Shown here one piece after another: positions 8,208-15,516 of a DNA stretch of 64,000 nucleotides. The notes beneath the pieces were generated by a model. It was not told the DNA's origin. It made no database searches and was given only the letters and a program-made list of their open reading frames with translations. This DNA comes from Geodermatophilus obscurus (GTDB taxonomy: Bacteria; Actinomycetota; Actinomycetes; Mycobacteriales; Geodermatophilaceae). Position 1 is the first letter of the stretch. Each line of letters begins with the position of its first letter. Position numbers and translations under genes: made by a program. The stretch lies in the NCBI RefSeq assembly GCF_900115395.1, contig NZ_FOWE01000002.1, positions 434,001 to 498,000 of the forward strand, read 5' to 3'.

Positions 8208-8986
8208 CGACCACCTCCGGTCAGGACGGGCAGGAGCAGGTCGGCGAGCTCCTGCCAGGACGAGACGACGGCGAGCACCCCGGCCTCGCGCAGCGCGGCC
8301 TCGCGGTCGGCGCGTTCGGCGGGCTGCACGAACAGCAGGTTCCCCACGGTGGGACAACCCGCGCGGACCGCCGAGAGTGCCCCCGGCACGGAGTCCTCGA
8401 CGGCGAGGCCCTGCCGTGGGGCGATCCCGAGCCGCTCGCAGGCGAACAGGTAGACCGCCGGGTCGGGCTTGCTCGTGGGCTCCGGGAGGGAGTCCTCGGC
8501 GCTGAACCGTACGGCCGGAGGGACCAGCCCGTCGAGTCCGGTGGCGGTGAAGCAGGCGGCCAGCCGGGCCAGCGCGCTGGAGCTCACCGCCGCCAGCCGC
8601 AGGTGCGGCGCGAGGGCGGTGAGGGCGGCGGTGGTCTCCGCGTGCGGTCGCAGGTGCTCGCCGAGGTACGCCGTCACCGCGCGCCGCTCCTCGGCGACCC
8701 ACGGCTCGACGTCGACGTCGGGCCGGCCCGCCTCGGCGGCCAGCCGCCGCGCCGTCGACCGGAAGTTCATCCCGGTGGTGGCCAGCCGCAGCTCCTCCGG
8801 GCCGTACCGGCGCGGGTCGCCGAGGTCGGCGAGGAAGCGGTTGGTGACCCCGGTGGAGGCGACGAAGGCCGGCTCCTCGGAGGGGAAGAGGTTGCCGTCG
8901 GCGTCGCAGAGCAGCGCGGTGAGGCCGGCGACGACGGACCGGGGGAGGGTCGCCGTGCCCGCCCCGCCCTCGCGGGGCGGGGTCAC
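8204..8986 (-). CDS. HAD-superfamily phosphatase (beta-phosphoglucomutase/polyol-phosphatase type)
   Basis: A 260-residue HAD hydrolase. Motif I is LLCDADGNLFPSE, with DxD as nucleophile and acid/base, although the usual threonine after DG is asparagine. Motif II is AAVSSSALARL, motif III is the lysine of TSKPDPAVYLFACERLG, and motif IV is VEDSVPGALSA. A helical cap lies between motifs I and II. The GTG start overlaps the mannitol dehydrogenase stop by 4 nt. In Acinetobacter a HAD phosphatase is fused to a mannitol-1-phosphate dehydrogenase, so a mannitol-phosphate or related phosphatase is a reasonable guess here. Confidence 0.85.
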   Translation of the reverse strand: MTPPREGGAGTATLPRSVVAGLTALLCDADGNLFPSEEPAFVASTGVTNRFLADLGDPRRYGPEELRLATTGMNFRSTARRLAAEAGRPDVDVEPWVAEERRAVTAYLGEHLRPHAETTAALTALAPHLRLAAVSSSALARLAACFTATGLDGLVPPAVRFSAEDSLPEPTSKPDPAVYLFACERLGIAPRQGLAVEDSVPGALSAVRAGCPTVGNLLFVQPAERADREAALREAGVLAVVSSWQELADLLLPVLTGGGR

Positions 8987-10569
8987 CGATCGCTCGCGGC
9001 GGTGCGGGCGGCCGAGCTGGCGCAGGCGGACGTGGCGGCGGCGACGGTGGCGCGGACGCCGTCGCGCTCGAGCCGGTGCAGGACGGCCGCCAGCTCGTCG
9101 GCGAAGCCGGGGACACGGCCCAGGTCGCCGACGACGGACTCCTCGGCGAGCAGGGGACGCGGGTCGGTCCCCCCGGCCAGGGCGAGCGCCTGCAGGTGCG
9201 GGCCGGCGTCGTCCTCGACCGGCAGCGGCACCCCGGCGTCGTCGGTCCGCTGCAGGTAGCGGATCCAGCCGGCCAGCGCGAGGGTCAGCAGGCCGTGCGG
9301 GCGCTCCTCGGCCAGCGCCTGGCGCAGCGAGGGCAGCAGGTGCTGCGGCAGCTTGGTCGAGCCGCGGCGGCACAGCCGGGACAGCCGGTCGGCGATCGCC
9401 GGGTTGCCGAAGCGCTGCAGCAGCGTGGCCTTGTACTCGGCGAGGTCGATGCCCTCCGGGCAGCGGATGAGCGGGGTGACCTCGTCGTCCATGAGGTGCC
9501 GCGCGTAGGCGGCGAACACCGGGTCGCCCACGAGCAGGTCGATCCGGTCGTGGCCGGCCAGCGTCCCGAGGTAGCCCAGGGCCGAGTGCGTGGCGTTGAG
9601 CAGCCGCGTCTTCATGAGCTCGTGATCGGTGACGTCGCGGACGTAGCGCACGCCGACCTGGTCCAGCGGCGGGCGCCCGTTGCAGAAGGTGTCCTCGATG
9701 ACCCACTGGGCGAACGGCTCGGTGACGACCGGCCAGCGGTCGTCGACGCCGTACCGGCGGGCCACGGCCGCCCGCTCCTCGGGGGCGGTCTGCGGGGTGA
9801 TCCGGTCGACCATGCTGCTGGGGAAGGCCACGCGGTCGGCGATCCAGCGGGCGAGCACCTCGTCGCGGCGCGCGGCGAAGCCGACGACGGCGGCGCGGGT
9901 GGCGTCGCCGTTGCGGTGCAGGTTGTCGCAGGAGAGCACGGTGAACGGCGCGGTGCCGGCCCGCCGGCGGCGGTCGAGCGCCTCGACGAGGAACCCGAAG
10001 ACCGTCCGCGGCGCGCCGGGGTGGGCGAGGTCGTGCCGGACGTCGTCGTCGGGGGTGAAGGCGCCGGTGCGCGGGTCGAGCAGGTAGCCGGCGTCGGTGA
10101 TGGTCATCGTGACCACCCGCGTGCGCGGGTCGGCCAGCCGGTCCAGGACGGCGGCCGGGGCGTCGGGGGCGAACAGGTAGTCGGTGAGGACGCCGACCAC
10201 CCGGGCCCGCTCGCCGTCGGGGCTGCGCTCCACGACGGTGTAGAGGTTGTCCTGCGGAGCCAGGGCCTCCTGCATGAGCCGGGCCCGCAGGCCCACCCCG
10301 ACGACGCCCCACTCGTCCGAGATGCGCCGCTCGGCGACGTCGTCGAAGTAGGTGAGCTGGTGGGCTCGCGAGAACCCGCCCACGCTGAGGTGCACGACGG
10401 CGGGGACGAGGGCCGCGCGGTCGTAGGTGGGGACGGTCAGCCGGGCCCCGTGCTGCTCGAGCGTCGCGGCGGTCAGCGGCCGGATGCGGACGACGGGTGC
10501 CACCGCCGGCTCCGGAGTGGCCGTGAGGCTCCGCGGCTGCTCCCGCGGAGGACGCTCGGGCTGCGCCAT
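8983..10569 (-). CDS. Mannitol dehydrogenase family protein (long-chain polyol dehydrogenase)
   Basis: A 528-residue member of the polyol-specific long-chain dehydrogenases. The N-terminal Rossmann segment has the family block VVHLSVGGFSRAHQLTYFDD, and the catalytic lysine/asparagine/histidine triad is in MKTRLLNATHSALGYLG (K, then N five and H eight residues later). It probably interconverts fructose (or fructose 6-phosphate) and mannitol (phosphate) with NAD(P)H. It is the first gene of a four-gene overlapping operon with a HAD phosphatase, a TagF-like transferase and a cytidylyltransferase. The first about 25 residues are a proline- and arginine-rich extension. Confidence 0.9.
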   Translation of the reverse strand: MAQPERPPREQPRSLTATPEPAVAPVVRIRPLTAATLEQHGARLTVPTYDRAALVPAVVHLSVGGFSRAHQLTYFDDVAERRISDEWGVVGVGLRARLMQEALAPQDNLYTVVERSPDGERARVVGVLTDYLFAPDAPAAVLDRLADPRTRVVTMTITDAGYLLDPRTGAFTPDDDVRHDLAHPGAPRTVFGFLVEALDRRRRAGTAPFTVLSCDNLHRNGDATRAAVVGFAARRDEVLARWIADRVAFPSSMVDRITPQTAPEERAAVARRYGVDDRWPVVTEPFAQWVIEDTFCNGRPPLDQVGVRYVRDVTDHELMKTRLLNATHSALGYLGTLAGHDRIDLLVGDPVFAAYARHLMDDEVTPLIRCPEGIDLAEYKATLLQRFGNPAIADRLSRLCRRGSTKLPQHLLPSLRQALAEERPHGLLTLALAGWIRYLQRTDDAGVPLPVEDDAGPHLQALALAGGTDPRPLLAEESVVGDLGRVPGFADELAAVLHRLERDGVRATVAAATSACASSAARTAASDR

Positions 10570-10790
10570 CGAGGCATCGGTCCTTCCTGTCGAGACTGCT
10601 GGATCCGGCCACGACCGGTCGCACCGCCGCCAGGGGGCGCCCGCGGGTCCCGCCGGGGACGATCATGGGATCACGCCGGGTACACCGGCCGCACCCCTGG
10701 GGAGGGTGGCGGCCGGCTCGTGCGGCGAGTCCGGCGGCGTGTCGGGCACCGGCGCGACGGGGCACGCGGGTACCGGGCTTCAGCGGGGGC

Positions 10791-10844
10791 GTCGGCCCGG
10801 CGGGAGTCGTCGGCCCGGCGGGAGTCGTCGGACCGGCGCGAGCT
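10791..10844. repeat. 18-bp tandem repeat, three units
   Basis: GTCGGCCCGGCGGGAGTC occurs twice in a row and a third time with changes (GTCGGACCGGCGCGAGCT). It is not in a gene. No function is evident. Confidence 0.8.
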
Positions 10845-10951
10845 TCTCCACGCCGGAGAGTTCTGGTTCCCGGCTGGGCCGCCGGCCAAACGCGGGGCGC
10901 GGCGTGACCCGCGGCACGCGGCGCGTCACTCGACGACACGCCGAGCGAAGG

Positions 10952-10982
10952 GTTACGAAGCGGTCACGGTGTGTTTGTATGG
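10952..10982 (+). promoter_or_regulatory. Paired GTYACG direct repeat plus GTGTTTGTATGG upstream of the M23 peptidase
   Basis: GTTACG and GTCACG are spaced 11 bp start to start, followed 2 bp later by GTGTTTGTATGG. The same arrangement, with the same spacing, is found at 63749-63779 before another gene start. Direct repeats of GTNAC with about one helical turn spacing resemble sites of MtrA, the response regulator that controls cell-wall hydrolases in actinobacteria. The assignment to MtrA is inference; the duplication of the motif is observed. Confidence 0.55.
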
Positions 10983-11035
10983 CGACCACCTGATCGGGCC
11001 CACGGGGGCCGCTTCCCACGAGCGGGGTACGTGCA

Positions 11036-12058
11036 TTGGCGAGTCACCGGAGTGACGCGGGTCTGCTGACCCGCCCCTCGAGCGGTTCCCGCACCGAGGT
11101 GCCCGGTCCCCGCAGCGGTGGGCACCGCCGCGCCGCCGCCCGTCCCGTCTCCCCGCTGCGCGGCTTCCCGCCCGTGCGCCCGCCGGAGGAGGCCACCCCG
11201 CCGTCCGCGCCGTCGCCCGCCCTCGTGCCCCGGCCCCGCGCCGCGGCCGACGACGTCGTCCCGGTGCGGCCGGCCAAGGCGCTGCCCGGCGTCGAGCTGC
11301 CCACTGCGGTCGTCCGCGCGGAGGCCCCGCCGACCGCGGCCCGCCCCGCCGCCGCGCCCGCGCCCCGCCGCCGTCGCGGCCTGCGCGACCGCCGCCCCTA
11401 CTTCCTGATCGCCGCGCTGGTCGCCGGCGCCGTCGGGGCCGGGGTCGTCGGCGTGCCCGGCGCGGCGACGTCGACGGAGCCGACCTCGGTGCTCGGCGCC
11501 CGGACGGAGCTCGCCACCGGCGACGAGGTGGTCGAGGTCATGCCGATGGCCTCCATCACCGAGGCCGAGGCGCAGGCCCGGCTGCAGGAGGTGGCCGCCT
11601 CCCGCGCCGAGCGCGCCGCTGCCGAGGCCGCGGCGGCGGAGGCCGCCGCCGAGGCGGCCCGGCCCAAGACCGTGCTGCCGGTCCAGGGCGCCCGCTTCAC
11701 CAGCGGCTACGGCTCGCGGTGGGGCACCTTCCACTACGGCATCGACCTGGCCGCCCCCATCGGGACGCCGGAGTACGCCGCGGCCGACGGCGTCGTGGTG
11801 CGGGCCGGCGCGGCCAGCGGCTTCGGCCTGGCCGTGTACATCCTGCACGAGAACGGCGACGTCACCGTCTACGGCCACATGGAGGAGATCCTGGTCGAGC
11901 CGGGCCAGTACGTGGACGCCGGTGAGACCATCGCGCTGCTGGGCAACCGGGGGCAGTCGACCGGGCCGCACCTGCACTTCGAGGTGCACGAGGGCGGCAT
12001 GGACGGCCGCCGGATCGACCCCGTCCCGTGGCTGGCCGAGCGCGGCGTCGAGGTCTGA
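11036..12058 (+). CDS. M23 family metallopeptidase (LytM-like peptidoglycan hydrolase)
   Basis: A 340-residue membrane-anchored peptidase. Residues 1-120 are a basic, proline/alanine-rich cytoplasmic tail, 121-143 a transmembrane helix, about 172-208 an alanine/glutamate-rich coiled-coil stalk, and 215-335 the M23 domain. Zinc and catalytic residues are visible: H233 and D237 (HYGID), H281 (YGHM), H312 and H314 (PHLHFEVH). All are present, so the enzyme should be active on peptide cross-links outside the membrane. The start is a TTG; no better start occurs in frame nearby. A conserved direct-repeat motif lies 54-84 bp upstream. The tRNA-Ala gene follows. Confidence 0.9.
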   Translation: MASHRSDAGLLTRPSSGSRTEVPGPRSGGHRRAAARPVSPLRGFPPVRPPEEATPPSAPSPALVPRPRAAADDVVPVRPAKALPGVELPTAVVRAEAPPTAARPAAAPAPRRRRGLRDRRPYFLIAALVAGAVGAGVVGVPGAATSTEPTSVLGARTELATGDEVVEVMPMASITEAEAQARLQEVAASRAERAAAEAAAAEAAAEAARPKTVLPVQGARFTSGYGSRWGTFHYGIDLAAPIGTPEYAAADGVVVRAGAASGFGLAVYILHENGDVTVYGHMEEILVEPGQYVDAGETIALLGNRGQSTGPHLHFEVHEGGMDGRRIDPVPWLAERGVEV

Positions 12059-12162
12059 CGCACGCGGGGGAGGAGCGACGCGCGGCCACCCCCTGCCGCG
12101 GCCGCCCGCGGGCGGCGATGTACAGTTCTCCTCGGTCCGGGCGACACCGGCCGGACCGGAAC

Positions 12163-12235
12163 GGGGCTGTGGCGCAGCTGGTAGCGCACCACACTGGCAG
12201 TGTGGGGGTCAGGGGTTCGAGTCCCCTCAGCTCCA
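12163..12235 (+). tRNA. tRNA-Ala (anticodon GGC)
   Basis: A complete cloverleaf of 73 nt. The acceptor stem GGGGCTG pairs with CAGCTCC and contains the G3:U70 pair that identifies alanine tRNAs. The anticodon stem CCACA/TGTGG encloses loop CTGGCAG, giving anticodon GGC. The T arm is AGGGG-TTCGAGT-CCCCT, and the discriminator base is A. CCA is not fully encoded. It follows the M23 gene and is closed by a strong hairpin. Confidence 0.97.
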
Positions 12236-12244
12236 CCCCGACGA

Positions 12245-12277
12245 CCAGGGCGTTCTCCCTCAGGGAGAGCGCCCTGG
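12245..12277 (+). terminator. Hairpin terminator after tRNA-Ala
   Basis: CCAGGGCG-TTCTCCC-TCA-GGGAGAG-CGCCCTGG forms a near-perfect stem with a tiny loop, immediately downstream of the tRNA. It lacks a U tract, as is common in high-G+C actinobacteria. Confidence 0.8.
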
Positions 12278-12704
12278 GTCACATCCGGGGTGGCACAGAT
12301 GGTGCGGTGAACGGCATCGGCAGGTCGACTCCACCTCGACCGGGCTGAACGCCGACGGACCCCTGCCACTCGGAAGCCGAACACCGGGCAGGCCCTCGCG
12401 GACCTGCAGGCGCTGCTGGGTGGCGGGGGAGGGTCGGATCCACCGGCTCTGCGCCGTCGACGGCCCACTACTGCGGCGACGATCGACCCGGCCGGCCACC
12501 TCGACACGGACGCCCCTCGCAACGCGGTGTCGGGCGGGTACGGCATCACAGATGCGGGGCTGCGCAGGTTCCGCTGACGCCTGGACGGCGGCGACGCCGG
12601 CAACCGGTCGGAGGACCTGCCGGTCAGCCTGTCGGCGCCGGCCGGTGAGGACGGCGTGGTCGAGTCGACCCTCGACGGCTGGGAGCGCTGACTGCGGCCG
12701 TCGG
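12278..12704. other. Intergenic region, 427 bp, no confident gene
   Basis: This stretch separates the tRNA terminator from the 3' end of the biosynthetic island. Short open frames occur on the plus strand, one ending in VVESTLDGWER before a TGA near 12691, but none has a plausible start with a ribosome binding site. It may be decayed sequence. I looked for a copy of the tRNA 3' end or an integrase remnant and saw neither. Confidence 0.5.
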
Positions 12705-13493
12705 TCAGGACAGCAGTCGTCCGCTCTGACGCAGCAGGGGCCCGGCGTCCCGGTGGACGACGTCGTCCGGGGCGGGGCCCACCACGGCCAGCGCGGCGGC
12801 GAAGCCTGCCGGCGCGGGCAGGTCGTCCAGCCACACCGGTTCCGGGTCGTCCCGGTGCAGCACCCGCGGCGGGGTGGACGGCGGGGTGAGGACGAGCTCG
12901 TCCGGCAGGATGCCGAGCCCCTGGCCGGTGGCCTTGAGCACTGCCTCCCGGCGCACCCAGGAGATGGTGAACGCCCACGGCTGCTGGGTGGCCGGCAGGC
13001 GGGCCAGGTGCTCGCGCTCGGGGTCGGGCAGCACGCATCCGGCCAGGTCGCCGACCTCGCCGGGCGCGAGACACCAGACCTCCTGGACGTCCACGCCGAC
13101 CGGGTGGCCGGGCAGGACGGCGACGGCGACCCAGTTGCCCGAGTGGGAGACCGAGAAGTGCAGTCCCTCGGCGCCCGGTAGCCGGGGCCGGCCGTGGGGC
13201 GAGCCGCAGGAGGTGCACGTCCGGTCGATCCGCAGCGCCTGCGGCGGCGTCCCGAGGGCTGTCCCCAGCACCAGCCGGACGACCGCCGCGCCCGCCGTCA
13301 GCCGCAGCCGGTCGGCCGGGCGGGTCAGGCGGACCCGCCGGGCCAGGTCCGCGTCACCAAGCAGCGTGTCGTGCTCCGGGCGGACGTCGCCCGGACAAGC
13401 CCACCACACCTGGCACACCCCCGGCAGCGACGCCAGGTCGGGCTCCGACCGCGGCCAGGGCGGCCATCCGTGTGTCGACGCCAGGGGGGTCAT
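12705..13493 (-). CDS. Sfp-type 4'-phosphopantetheinyl transferase
   Basis: A 262-residue PPTase that would attach phosphopantetheine from CoA to the carrier domains of the upstream NRPS and Pls-like proteins. The core blocks are FSVSHSGNWVAVAV, VGVDVQEV (residues 132-139) and WVRREAVLKATGQGL (179-193). Aspartate 135 and glutamate 183 match magnesium ligands of Sfp. Glutamine 137 stands where Sfp has a third acidic ligand, and arginine replaces the lysine of the KEA motif. The ATG overlaps the SbnB stop by 4 nt (ATGA), so it is the last gene of the island operon. Confidence 0.92.
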   Translation of the reverse strand: MTPLASTHGWPPWPRSEPDLASLPGVCQVWWACPGDVRPEHDTLLGDADLARRVRLTRPADRLRLTAGAAVVRLVLGTALGTPPQALRIDRTCTSCGSPHGRPRLPGAEGLHFSVSHSGNWVAVAVLPGHPVGVDVQEVWCLAPGEVGDLAGCVLPDPEREHLARLPATQQPWAFTISWVRREAVLKATGQGLGILPDELVLTPPSTPPRVLHRDDPEPVWLDDLPAPAGFAAALAVVGPAPDDVVHRDAGPLLRQSGRLLS

Positions 13494-14518
13494 CCGTAGC
13501 GGGACAGCTCGGTGAAGAAGTCGTCGACCACGTGCAGGTCGCCCGCCCGCGCCACCTCGTCGTGGACGAAGCGTCCTACCGCCAGGTCGAGCACGCCCAG
13601 CCCGAAGGGGGAGAAGATCACGGGCCGGTCGTGGGGCACCGTCACCCGCCCGGTCATCACGTCGGCGAGCGTGCCCAGCAGGAAGTCGCGGCTGCCGGTC
13701 AGCTGCTCGACCAGGTGCGGCGAGGTGTCGGCCTTGAGGCAGTGCTCGACGTCGTCGACCAGGTTGGCCGAGGCGAGCAGCACCTCGGGTGCGAGGTCGC
13801 GCAGCGACACGTGCAGCACCACGGGGCAGTGGGCGAACGCCGTCACGTCGGAGACGTAGGGCCGCCCGGCGATGGTGGCGAAGACGACCAGGTCGCTGGC
13901 GCGCACCACCGCCTCGGGGCTGTCGTGCACGGTGACCCGACCGGTGGTGCCCGTGCGCTCGAGGTAGCCGCAGAAGCCGGCCGTGCTGTCGGCGGACAGG
14001 TCGTGCACGGCCACCTCGTCGAACGACCAGCCGGTGCCGGTCAGGTAGGTGTGCACGTAGCGGGCGATCAGCCCCACCCCGACGAACCCGACCCGCGCCG
14101 GACGGCCGCGGTCGCGGGTCAGCCAGTCGGCCGCCAGTGCCGCCGACGCCGCCGTCCGGCTCGCGCTGACCACCGAGGCCTCGAGGCAGGCGAACGGGTA
14201 GCCGGTCTGGTGGTCGTTGAGGACCAGCACCGCCGAGGCCCGCGGGATCCCGGACGCCACGTTGTCCGGGAAGCTGGAGATCCACTTGACGCCGTGCACC
14301 CGCACGTCACCGCCGATCGAGGCCGGCAACGCGATGATCCGGGCCGAGGGCCGGTCGGGGAAGCGCAGGAAGTACGACGGTGGGTTGACCGTGTCCCCGG
14401 ACGCGTGCACCAGGTAGGTCGCCTCGACCAGCTCCACGACCTGCGTCTCGCGGCCCTGCAGGGCGCGCTGCACCTGGGCGCCGGACACCAACGCGAAGGA
14501 CGGGACGGCGGCGGTCAC
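13490..14518 (-). CDS. sbnB: 2,3-diaminopropionate biosynthesis protein SbnB (ornithine cyclodeaminase family)
   Basis: A 342-residue member of the ornithine cyclodeaminase/mu-crystallin family, with the NAD-binding loop VGFVGVGLIARYVHTYL at about residues 135-151 and family blocks VHGVKWISSFPDN and DHQTGYPFACLEAS. In the staphyloferrin B pathway SbnB oxidatively splits N-(1-amino-1-carboxy-2-ethyl)-glutamate into 2-oxoglutarate and L-2,3-diaminopropionate. The SbnA partner gene lies at the 5' end of the same operon, which strongly supports this role over ornithine cyclodeamination. The chosen GTG overlaps the dioxygenase stop (GTGA); the frame opens slightly earlier, inside that gene. Confidence 0.9.
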   Translation of the reverse strand: MTAAVPSFALVSGAQVQRALQGRETQVVELVEATYLVHASGDTVNPPSYFLRFPDRPSARIIALPASIGGDVRVHGVKWISSFPDNVASGIPRASAVLVLNDHQTGYPFACLEASVVSASRTAASAALAADWLTRDRGRPARVGFVGVGLIARYVHTYLTGTGWSFDEVAVHDLSADSTAGFCGYLERTGTTGRVTVHDSPEAVVRASDLVVFATIAGRPYVSDVTAFAHCPVVLHVSLRDLAPEVLLASANLVDDVEHCLKADTSPHLVEQLTGSRDFLLGTLADVMTGRVTVPHDRPVIFSPFGLGVLDLAVGRFVHDEVARAGDLHVVDDFFTELSRYG

Positions 14519-15516
14519 GGGGCACCCACCGGGACCGTCGGGGAGCAATCGGCCAGGTGCACCGGGTCCGCGAGGGCGACCAGCACCTCACGGGGCCCGG
14601 TGTAGGCCTCCCGGCTGTGCGCGGTGCGCACGTTGTCCACCAGCAGCAGGTCACCGTCGTGCCACGGCTCGCGGGCGGTGTGCCGCTCGTAGACGGAGTT
14701 GAGCAGCGCCACGACGTCCTCCCCGATCGGGTCCCCGTCGCCGTAGGCGGTGGTGAACGGCAGCCCCTCGGGGCCGTAGACGTCGACCAGGTACTCGCGT
14801 ACCTCCTCGGCCAGCGTCCACTCGTTGAGGAACGCCACCTGGTTGAACCAGCAGCGCCGCCCGGTGACCGGGTGCCGGACGACGGCGCTGCGCCGCTGCC
14901 GGGTGCGCAGCCCGCCGTCGGGCTGCCACTCGACGTCGATGCCGTTGGCCCGGCAGTAGGCCTCCACCGCGCCACGGTCGTCGGTGCCGAACGCCTCGGG
15001 CCAGGGGGCGCCGATCTCGTCGTTGTAGCTGCGCAGCAGTAGCCAGCCCTCGCGCTCGAAGCGCGATGTGAGGTCGGCCGGGAGGGCGTCCAGCACGGTG
15101 GGCGCATCGGCCACCGCGGTCGCGCCGCCCTCCGCCGGCGCGGTCAGGCAGGCGAACAGCAGCAGGCCGGGGAACTCCATGGCGTAGCTGAGCTCGTGGT
15201 GCATGCACATCGGCTGGTTGGCCGGCCAGGGCGTGGCCGAGTACAGCCCGCTGGGCTGCAGCTGCCGGGGTGCGAAGGCCTCCCGCTCGAGGACCAGCCG
15301 GTCGGTCAGCCGACTCGCCACGTCGGCGACCGTGCCGGCGTCGGCGAGGCCCAGGCCACGGACCAGCACCGACCCGTGGTCGACGACGGCGGCACGCAGC
15401 GCCCCGCGGTGCTCGGCCGCCCAGGCCGCAGGGTCGCCGGGTACGTCAGTGCGCAGCACCGGGGGGCTGCCCGGGCGCAGGTCCACGTCGAGGGGGGGCA
15501 CCGGGCACGACGTCAT
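14515..15516 (-). CDS. TauD/TfdA family Fe(II)/2-oxoglutarate dioxygenase (SyrP-like)
   Basis: A 333-residue non-haem iron dioxygenase. The metal motif is in QPMCMHHELSYAMEFPG (HxE), the distal histidine in LLVDNVRTAHSREAY, and the 2-oxoglutarate-binding arginine probably in TGPREVLVAL. The alternation of GLLLFACLTAPAEGGAT is typical of the SyrP/TauD-like branch found in NRPS clusters, where such enzymes hydroxylate a carrier-bound or free amino acid. Its start overlaps the NRPS stop and its stop overlaps the SbnB start, so it is fully embedded in the operon. The substrate is unknown; hydroxylation of Dap or of the polymer is the contextual guess. Confidence 0.88.
   Translation of the reverse strand: MTSCPVPPLDVDLRPGSPPVLRTDVPGDPAAWAAEHRGALRAAVVDHGSVLVRGLGLADAGTVADVASRLTDRLVLEREAFAPRQLQPSGLYSATPWPANQPMCMHHELSYAMEFPGLLLFACLTAPAEGGATAVADAPTVLDALPADLTSRFEREGWLLLRSYNDEIGAPWPEAFGTDDRGAVEAYCRANGIDVEWQPDGGLRTRQRRSAVVRHPVTGRRCWFNQVAFLNEWTLAEEVREYLVDVYGPEGLPFTTAYGDGDPIGEDVVALLNSVYERHTAREPWHDGDLLLVDNVRTAHSREAYTGPREVLVALADPVHLADCSPTVPVGAP

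Larger units (their letters stand above)
10570..11035. other. Intergenic region, 466 bp, with tandem repeat and regulatory motif
   Basis: I see no convincing gene here. It holds the divergent promoters of the mannitol dehydrogenase operon and the M23 peptidase, an 18-bp tandem repeat, and the paired GTYACG motif described separately. Open frames in this stretch are arginine-rich shadows. Confidence 0.6.

Noticed and set aside
12236-12704. Possible integrase remnant or att repeat next to tRNA-Ala
   Set aside because: I found no integrase motif and no second copy of the tRNA 3' end in the island or the gene-poor stretch.
13490-14518. Ornithine cyclodeaminase as the function of the SbnB gene
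   Set aside because: The SbnA partner, NRPS context and family blocks favour the diaminopropionate route.
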